Positions 9,135 through 14,162 of a stretch of DNA of 14,162 bases are shown here, piece by piece. The stretch is from NCBI GenBank assembly GCA_001969505.1, contig LSSK01000031.1, positions 9,833 to 23,994 of the forward strand, read 5' to 3'. Source of the stretch: Zancudomyces culisetae (Eukaryota; Kickxellomycota; Harpellomycetes; Harpellales; Legeriomycetaceae). The notes beneath the pieces were generated by a model that made no database searches, was not told the DNA's origin, and worked only from the letters and a program-made list of their open reading frames with translations. Position numbers and translations under genes: made by a program. The stretch's first letter is position 1; every line of letters starts with the position of its first letter.

Positions 9135-9462
9135 TTATACAAATATCCCATCATTATCGGATGCGATCAGGCAGATCTCGTTTGTTGGTCGGGTTTCTGA
9201 CAGATAGAAGCTTCTGCTTATTACTTCTTCAGTATCTTTAATTGGTCACGTGACAATGCATATTTTACATTTATGGATGAGACATCTGATCTGTCTCTTT
9301 CGGAAGAGTAATGTCCATTATCCCAAAAATCTTGGATAATTGCATAACGAAGTTGCTTTATATGACCTGAAATTGAGATTTTAGTAATTCAAAAGTATTG
9401 TTTTTAACTTTCAAAATTAGCCTTGTTATTGTTCTTATAGCTTGTAATTCTTTAATCAACAT
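9135..9462 (-). pseudogene. Decayed gene copy B, homologous to copy A at 4683-5098
   Basis: The ATG at 9462-9460 lines up with the copy A ATG (A: ATG-ATTAAGAAG; B: ATGTTGATTAAAGAA). The first frame stops after about 34 codons (LLKSQFQVI, TAA). A second frame carries the conserved block LRYAIIQDFWDNGHYSSERD then RSDVSSINVK, matching copy A's GRYSSDSDRSRVTSMEVD. A third frame carries KDTEEVISRSFYLSETRPTN and EICLIASDND, ending at TAA 9137-9135 and matching copy A's TNFPTKNEVSPNLI. At least two frame changes are needed, so the copy cannot encode the ancestral protein unless introns intervene; a TTTCAG acceptor-like site does precede the second block. Product unknown. Confidence 0.5.
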
Positions 9463-9533
9463 TTTTTTAAGCAGATTCCTTGTTTACAATATTATTTATA
9501 ATCACCAAAAGAGTTAAAGAGACTCCTAATGAA
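9157..9533. repeat. Dispersed repeat copy B (pairs with 4797-5193)
   Basis: The partner of the 4797-5193 repeat in the same orientation. It is diverged but colinear over its whole length, with anchors TCGGATGCGAT, GAGATTTTAGTAA, ATTAGCC and AAAAGAGTTAAAGA. Weaker similarity may continue toward 9800 (TTTTTGGTTGAT is shared with 5472-5483). No terminal inverted repeats or target-site duplications were found. Confidence 0.55.
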
Positions 9534-10001
9534 ATTTTTCCTGCTTTTGATATTGCTATTTGCTACAGTTAAAACTATTATAAAACTTACCTATAAATGT
9601 TTATTATATCCGTTATGACTTCATAATAAGTTTGTAGTCGTCCACATAGCCAGTCTCATTTTCCTTGGTCAATTAAATAATTTTTAGCTATATTAAATAT
9701 ACTGATAATATTAAACACTTTTTCTATTCTTATTCCATTATAAATTTTTTAAGATTTTTGATCTGAATATTTTCTTTATTTTGTGATTGGAAATTTATTT
9801 CTATTTTTGGTTGATATCATAATAAATAACATGGAATTCATTATTGCGAATATTTATAGTTTCCAGCAAGAATACAGTTTACCAAGTAATTGTGTTATTT
9901 AGATCTTATATCATAGAACACAAGATACTTGACCAGACTAGACTAGAGAAATCTGCTTACAAACTCTCCCTAAAATCAAAAAAGCTTACAAATGTGCGTA
10001 G
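9534..10001. other. AT-rich interval, possible outer part of repeat B
   Basis: No gene is supported. Scattered short matches to 5194-5490 suggest it may be the outer part of the duplicated unit. A 69-codon plus-strand frame from TTG 9844 lacks an ATG and is not called. Confidence 0.3.
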
Positions 10002-10502
10002 GTTACACATATGCCATCTGCTTCTACCAGCTACTCAAACCCTGCACGTATAAGATTATTACCACTAAAAAACCTCTCGATATACCTTGGTATTTTAGTG
10101 ATTTCAAGATACTATTTTTCTGGTGTATTAAACGACTTTCAGATAAGAAAAATTAGTCATTATAACGTCAAACAGGGTACCTTAGGGCAATTTCTTAATC
10201 TCACTATTAGATCAGAAGGAATTTTGGTATGTAGAAAAAACTACTGTAGTAGTACGTATACAGTAAACGCTTGATTTTTAAAATTAGCCATGTATATTTT
10301 TCAAGAATATCTCAATAAGACCCAATATTCATTCACTAGGTTTAAATGGACACTTCTTGTTATAATATATTTTTTCTTTTTTATATTGATATGGTATTTA
10401 CCTTTTATACCACGTATGTTGGAAAGAAATGATATTTATCAAAAACTATATAAATTGTTTAGAACACGTGCCTATGCTTTACTATTCAAAAAAGTAATTT
10501 AA
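10002..10502 (+). pseudogene. Membrane-protein-like open frame broken by one TGA
   Basis: Reading from ATG 10011 gives 87 codons (MPSASTSYSNPARIRLLPLK...) to TGA 10272-10274. The same frame then stays open through FLKLAM to TAA near 10502, adding 76 codons. The second part has a strong hydrophobic segment (WTLLVIIYFFFFILIWYLPF) followed by basic residues (RMLERNDIYQKLYKLFRTR), as in a single-pass membrane protein. About 163 codons with one stop is unusual in this stop-rich DNA. Explanations are a gene inactivated by one nonsense change, a small in-frame intron (a 57-nt candidate at 10231-10287 with a weak GTAGAA donor and AAATTAG acceptor), or chance. The family is not recognised. Confidence 0.3.
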
Positions 10503-10917
10503 ATGTAAAATAATCTAACGTTTGGATAAAGCGTCAAGTTTGAATAAAGTTGCTCCATGCACACTAACCTTATGTATATAATTCAAAATTAAAAACTACG
10601 TTGCCAAATCGAGTATGTAAATATTTATAGTCCAAAGGTAAATAATTCTTTAGAAAAATGAATAACAATTATATCTTTATCATTTTAATGTCTCATACAC
10701 ACTTAAAGCTCGTTCAAAGTAAGTTTTATACTCAGTCGATACAAGTTATTAATCCTTGCTTTACAGATACTATTAGCTTAAATATTATTGATAAATCCGA
10801 GTGTAGGATAATTTTTAAACTACAAACTACGACTTTGCATTAAATTCAAGTGTTGATTAGGATCTGACTGATATACATGGGTAGGATCTGAACCTCTAGT
10901 ATAAATTTACCGGATAT
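10503..10917. other. Intergenic interval, nothing recognised
   Basis: AT-rich. A 61-codon plus-strand frame at 10658-10843 has no recognisable feature and is within chance expectation. Confidence 0.4.
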
Positions 10918-10923
10918 TTTATT
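10918..10923 (-). terminator. Poly(A) signal of the Gly/Tyr secreted protein gene
   Basis: AATAAA on the minus strand, 84 nt past the stop at 11007, almost the same distance as in the cysteine-containing secreted protein gene. Confidence 0.35.
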
Positions 10924-11006
10924 TAAACAAAATTAAATAAAATTAAATCCTACAAACTCGATGTTATAGGAACAAATGGAATAAGATGAGATTCGGGTGT
11001 GACAAA

Positions 11007-11465
11007 TTACCAGTAGTATCCGTAATATCCGCCATAGTATGGGTATCCGTAGCCATAGCCATAGCCGTAGTATCCGCCGTAATATGGGTACCCGTAGTAT
11101 CCCCCCCACCACCAACGGTCATCAGTTCCATTTCCTGTACTGTTTCCATCTGCTGAACCATCAACAGTTAGCGCAGAGCTGTCATCAGATGTAACAGCAT
11201 CAGCAGTTTGGGTGGCATCAGTAGTTGCGCTAGCATTTTCTGCTGGGGCATCTTCCTCTTCGTCAGCACGCTTGCGATAGGCTGGAGCGGCAAAGCGGTT
11301 GTTAAATGCAGGGCGAGTAGGTGGAGCATATCTTCCAAAGTTCTGGACTTGTCCCATTGGTGGTTGCATAGGACCAACATTTGCTCTTGGTCTTGGGGCA
11401 ACTGCAGCATTTACTGATACTGTGGCAACTGTGGCTGTGAGGAGTGCGAGTGTTGACTTTACCAT
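11007..11465 (-). CDS. Secreted protein with Kex2-like site and Gly/Tyr-rich C-terminal tract
   Basis: An intact intronless 152-residue ORF. Residues 1-20 are a signal peptide (MVKSTLALLTATVATVSVNA). Residues 21-63 are Pro/Arg/Asn-rich (PRPRANVGPMQPPMGQ), followed by a dibasic RKR at 64-66, a likely Kex2-type cleavage site. Residues 67-116 are acidic and Ser/Thr/Ala-rich with three N-glycosylation sequons (N77, N108, N112). Residues 118-152 are WWW then almost only Gly, Tyr, Pro and Trp (GGYYGYPYYGGYYGYG), with a roughly 15-residue internal repeat. Such Gly/Tyr tracts occur in structural and adhesive extracellular proteins that aggregate or crosslink through tyrosine; a role in the wall, a holdfast or a glue is inferred. 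Codon use in this gene is GC-richer than the surroundings, which supports real coding. Several overlapping frames are only shadows. Confidence 0.85.
   Translation of the reverse strand: MVKSTLALLTATVATVSVNAAVAPRPRANVGPMQPPMGQVQNFGRYAPPTRPAFNNRFAAPAYRKRADEEEDAPAENASATTDATQTADAVTSDDSSALTVDGSADGNSTGNGTDDRWWWGGYYGYPYYGGYYGYGYGYGYPYYGGYYGYYW
11010..11105 (-). repeat. Gly/Tyr codon repeat in the secreted protein gene
   Basis: The DNA encoding residues 121-152 contains two near-identical blocks (each reads YGYPYYGGYYGY), separated by a short GYGYG run. The block boundaries and similarity indicate expansion by slippage or unequal exchange. Confidence 0.6.
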
Positions 11466-11824
11466 TTTTGATATTTAGTATAAAATGAGCGTTGTATGTA
11501 GCTAATGCACTTATTATAAATTATAATGACTATGCTTTTAATTTGGATTATACTTGAAGAAACTTCAATAGTTGATGATTTTTCTTTTTGTCAACGATAT
11601 TTTGAATCTTTTATACCTTTCCCTCATCCTAGTTCACCTTTTACAGTGTTCTTAATACAGTGTTAAACCGACGACCTTATTTCATTTTTAATGGTTCATT
11701 TAACAATCTAATTTTAGAATGGTACAAAAATTCTGTTATTCTACACTTTGAACTATATTTAGGTGATACTAGAGCGAGTGTATTAAAAAATATATTGAAA
11801 AATGTATTCTAATTTTGACACCTT
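11466..11824. other. Upstream region of the Gly/Tyr secreted protein gene
   Basis: It presumably holds the minus-strand promoter. TATA-like AT runs lie at 11511-11527, 46-62 nt before the ATG, but none is a clean consensus. Nothing else is recognised. Confidence 0.3.
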
Positions 11825-12181
11825 ATGGTTTTATTTTTTAACCACACGTGCATTTGGAGTTATCTCGGATATTCTGTTGACTCATGTTCAACAGTTGTTA
11901 TACACTTTTTTGACTGTCCTACAAGTTCCAACAAAAATATAAGCAAATTTTATAATTATTATCTAATACAATCAAACAGATTTTTTTATTTGGTCAATAC
12001 CCTCCGGTTTCAGAACTGTGGTGATTTAAAAATTCGGGTACTCAATTTGCAGTACATTTTATATATTAAAATTACACAAAATTCTTCGTTTAGGGAAGAT
12101 AGTTTTGTAAATGAAATAGTTTACACACAACGCATTATTAAATATTCTAGAGGCGATATATTATTTTTGGAATCGAGTTAA
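11825..12181 (+). CDS. Unrecognised 118-codon open frame, doubtful
   Basis: ATG (MVLFFNHTCIWSYLGYSVD...) to TAA. The content is rich in Phe, Tyr, Asn and Ile, as expected of AT-rich DNA, with four cysteines and no clear signal peptide or domain. The length is mildly above chance expectation. A 6-bp inverted repeat (TGCACC at 12197, GGTGCA at 12209) lies shortly after its stop. No family is recognised; it may be spurious. Confidence 0.2.
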   Translation: MVLFFNHTCIWSYLGYSVDSCSTVVIHFFDCPTSSNKNISKFYNYYLIQSNRFFYLVNTLRFQNCGDLKIRVLNLQYILYIKITQNSSFREDSFVNEIVYTQRIIKYSRGDILFLESS

Positions 12182-12532
12182 ATATAGAAAAAGTGTTGCA
12201 CCAATATAGGTGCACCAGAAAAATTATATATAACAAAAAGACATGATTCCATGAACGAATCAAAACACAGAGTCACCTGTATTTCTGCTCTTTTGAAAAA
12301 AAGTGTGTTGATTTTTTTATTTTAGCAAATAATTACATTGAAATTCGGAACCAAAGTGATAATGTCTCGACCATTACCTCCATCCTCCAATATTAATCGG
12401 CGGTCCAATATAGGGGACATACTAATAGACAATCAGTCAATGCAAGTTACACACTTTATAATCAAAGCTAACAAAATTAAGTTACAAATTCATTCTGTTA
12501 TAAATATATTCAGAAAAATGGATATGGCTTAA

Positions 12533-13364
12533 CTCAACATTAAACTATGAAGAATACACGACATATTTGTATGTTGATGATATCAATAGCTTATAATTTA
12601 TCTATTAAGCTTGATTATATTAATAATTAGAACTTTAAAAAAAAGTGTAAACTGTACCATAAATGATGAGAAGACATATGTATTTTGAGTTATCGAGATG
12701 CAAAAAACACATTTTTCGGTTCAATTAGCCTAGTATTTTAGCATAAATGAAGTAAAATTGAAAAAGTTTAGTAGGTCAATTTAAACATCAATATTGTTAG
12801 ATAATGTGAAACTACGCAAAAAAATATGGCCTTAATGCGTTCTAGCATCACGGGACAACAGTGGCTATTCTTTGTCAGCAATGAATTACTATGCAAATAA
12901 AGCACAAGTTTGCAGGGCATAACTCTTATTAACTCTATCAATCAACACCTTATTATTCCGCTATGAAAGCCTTGCTCATTGGTTGTTGGATCAATGATAT
13001 CTATGCTCATAATTGATCCAGATAATAATTCTCGTTCTACAGGCTACATTTAAAAATATTGCTATTCGCAGCTTGACTAAAGATAAAATTTTGGATTGCC
13101 TCTTCTTTCAATATGTATTAAACATATATGTGACTCCGGTTTAAGAGGTATTTCTAACTACTCATTCTCTCAAGTTTTATGTACTTCAATCAGTATAAGA
13201 TTTGGTCTTGAATTTGAATGTGTTGATACTGTGATATATTCTTGAATGCTCTATCTCGTCATTTTTCATTCAATTATTATTTGTTTCTCCAAAGTCTGAA
13301 GCATTCCGTATACTAATAAGTAGATAAGCTGAATATTAGAAAATCAATTGATTTGCTACTAAAA
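12533..13364. other. Intergenic interval, nothing recognised
   Basis: AT-rich with dense stops on both strands and no repeat or RNA signature noticed. Confidence 0.45.
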
Positions 13365-13370
13365 TTTATT
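13365..13370 (-). terminator. Poly(A) signal of the Ser/Thr/Pro-tract gene
   Basis: AATAAA on the minus strand, 49 nt past the TAG at 13421-13419. Confidence 0.3.
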
Positions 13371-13418
13371 AAAATGGAATTTTCAAAACCTAGTAACCAA
13401 AAAAAATATTAAACAAAC

Positions 13419-14162
13419 CTAGTTGCTACAATTAGAAATACTCTGGCAAGAGAATGTTGGGTTGAAAACTGATGCAGTGCCTTTGAATGATGCCATGGCC
13501 AATGAAGTCATGTTAAAGTTGGAAACCTTATATGTGGACTTGAGCGCATTGTTGATAAATATTTGGAGTTGAGAGTTCTTGCTAACAATCTTGATGTCTT
13601 GTAAGTCGGCTCTTGTGAAAACTTTGCTTCGTTTAACCAAAGCGTATTTACCCTTCTTGATGGAACTGATGCCAGATGATAAACCAAATTGTGCTTCTAT
13701 TACACCATTAGAACTGTAGTACCCGCCGCTGTCCATAAGAGCAGCAAAGAAATCAGATGTGGTTGAGACGCTAGCAGTAAACTCAAAGTCGCTTGTATCA
13801 CATGGAATTGTAAGAGCATGCGCAAAATCGTAGTCTTTGTTTTTGCTAGTGGATGATACAATAGAATTAGGACCGACAGAGGTGGAAGCACAGGTTGATG
13901 GTGTTGAGCTGGTTGATGGTGTTGATGAGGTTGATGAGGTTGAGCTGGTTGATGGTGTTGAGCTGGTTGATGGAGTTGAGCTGGTTGAGCTGGTTGATGG
14001 GGTTGATGATGTTGATGGAGTTGAGCTGGTTGATGGGGTTGATGATGTTGATGGTGTTGAGCTGGTTGATGGAGTTGAGCTGGTTGATGGAGTTGATGGG
14101 GTTGATGGAGTTGATGGAGTTGATGGGGTTGATGGAGTTGATGGAGTTGATGGGGTTGATGG
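13419..14162 (-). CDS. Surface or secreted protein, partial: Ser/Thr/Pro stalk plus C-terminal beta-rich domain
   Basis: The frame is open from the window edge to TAG 13421-13419, giving 247 codons with no start inside the window; the N-terminus lies beyond 14162. The first 90 residues are only Ser, Thr and Pro, built from PST and SST units, a tract expected to be heavily O-mannosylated and extended. The last 157 residues are a compact domain with four cysteines (CASTS at its start, IPCD, FSCQ, SNCSN) that could form two disulphides. Alternating strands (QDIKIVSKNSQLQIFINN, then AMASFKGTASVFNPTFS) resemble a jelly-roll, laminin-G or concanavalin-like sugar-binding fold, but this is pattern recognition only. 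There is no C-terminal hydrophobic GPI signal. A shorter frame starting at Met 13736 is an artefact of the missing true start. A cell-surface or secreted binding protein is likely. Confidence 0.8.
   Translation of the reverse strand, partial: PSTPSTPSTPSTPSTPSTPSTPSTPSTSSTPSTSSTPSTSSTPSTSSTPSTSSTPSTSSTSSTPSTSSTPSTSSTSSTSSTPSTSSTPSTCASTSVGPNSIVSSTSKNKDYDFAHALTIPCDTSDFEFTASVSTTSDFFAALMDSGGYYSSNGVIEAQFGLSSGISSIKKGKYALVKRSKVFTRADLQDIKIVSKNSQLQIFINNALKSTYKVSNFNMTSLAMASFKGTASVFNPTFSCQSISNCSN
13893..14162 (-). repeat. Coding minisatellite for Ser/Thr/Pro
   Basis: 270 bp of imperfect repeats on 9-bp and 15-bp periods (plus strand GGTTGATGG, GAGTTGAGCTGGTTGAT and variants), all in multiples of three so the frame is kept. 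The tract becomes more regular toward the window edge and continues beyond it. Copy number is likely to vary between strains. Confidence 0.85.

Noticed and set aside
9245-9254. Palindrome GTCACGTGAC next to ATTGG
   Set aside because: It could be an E-box or Cbf1-type site, but it lies inside the copy B relic with no promoter near it; probably chance.
10933-11417. Overlapping frames across the Gly/Tyr secreted protein gene on both strands
   Set aside because: Their composition is explained by the repeated GGN/TAY codons read out of frame, and the main frame has a signal peptide.
121-12207. 12-bp inverted match ATATTGGTGCAA (121-132) with TTGCACCAATAT (12196-12207)
   Set aside because: Several 12-bp matches are expected by chance in 14 kb; no longer terminal repeat flanks them.
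12251-12532. Possible small gene around 12362-12532 with a TTTTTTTATTTTAG acceptor at 12325 and a GTATTT donor at 12279
   Set aside because: The listed frame starts at TTG, the first ATG (12362) leaves only 56 codons, and joining to the upstream ATG 12251 exon changes the frame and hits a stop. No coherent model.
13700-13891. 63-codon minus-strand frame overlapping the Ser/Thr/Pro protein
   Set aside because: Out of frame with the continuous frame that runs from the window edge to 13419; a shadow.

Overview
The window looks like nuclear DNA of an AT-rich filamentous or gut-associated fungus. The evidence is a large protein with the fungal-specific transcription factor domain (ELRRRLWWCTY signature), fungal-style secreted proteins (signal peptide, Kex2-like KR site, Ser/Thr/Pro stalk), candidate GT-AG introns, TATA boxes 70-110 nt before start codons, and AATAAA signals after the stops. 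An early-diverging lineage such as Kickxellomycotina/Harpellales (Smittium-like) is my best guess, but that is an inference from style and not a match. There is no rRNA, tRNA, CRISPR or bacterial feature.

Layout. 1-1744: a probable three-exon gene for a small single-pass membrane protein (357-1029, +). 1745-4466: an intact 795-codon transcription-factor-like gene (+) with its own TATA box; it has the middle homology region but no visible zinc cluster. 4683-5193: a decayed gene copy (copy A, -). 5529-5556: a GC-rich hairpin. 5770-6396: an intact small secreted cysteine-containing protein (-). 6400-8887: AT-rich DNA with little recognisable. 8888-9034: a coding-like fragment (-). 9135-9533: a second decayed copy (copy B, -) homologous to copy A. 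10002-10502: an open frame broken by one TGA (+). 10918-11465: a secreted protein ending in a Gly/Tyr tract (-). 11825-12181: an unrecognised open frame (+). 13365-14162: the C-terminal part of a secreted-type protein with a long pure Ser/Thr/Pro tract (-), running off the window edge.

The three secreted or surface-type genes all lie on the minus strand. Two show an aaaaATGGT start context, and all three have AATAAA 49-86 nt past the stop. They are kilobases apart and are not an operon; shared regulation by the transcription factor is possible but not shown.

The main hidden signal is the pair of relics A and B, about 4.3 kb apart in the same orientation. Aligning them by eye restores a short shared protein pattern (G[RH]YSS[DE]xDRSxV[TS]S, later [RF]PTxNE...), although each copy is broken by frameshifts or stops. 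This points to an old duplicated gene family or the coding part of a dispersed element that the simple ORF view misses.
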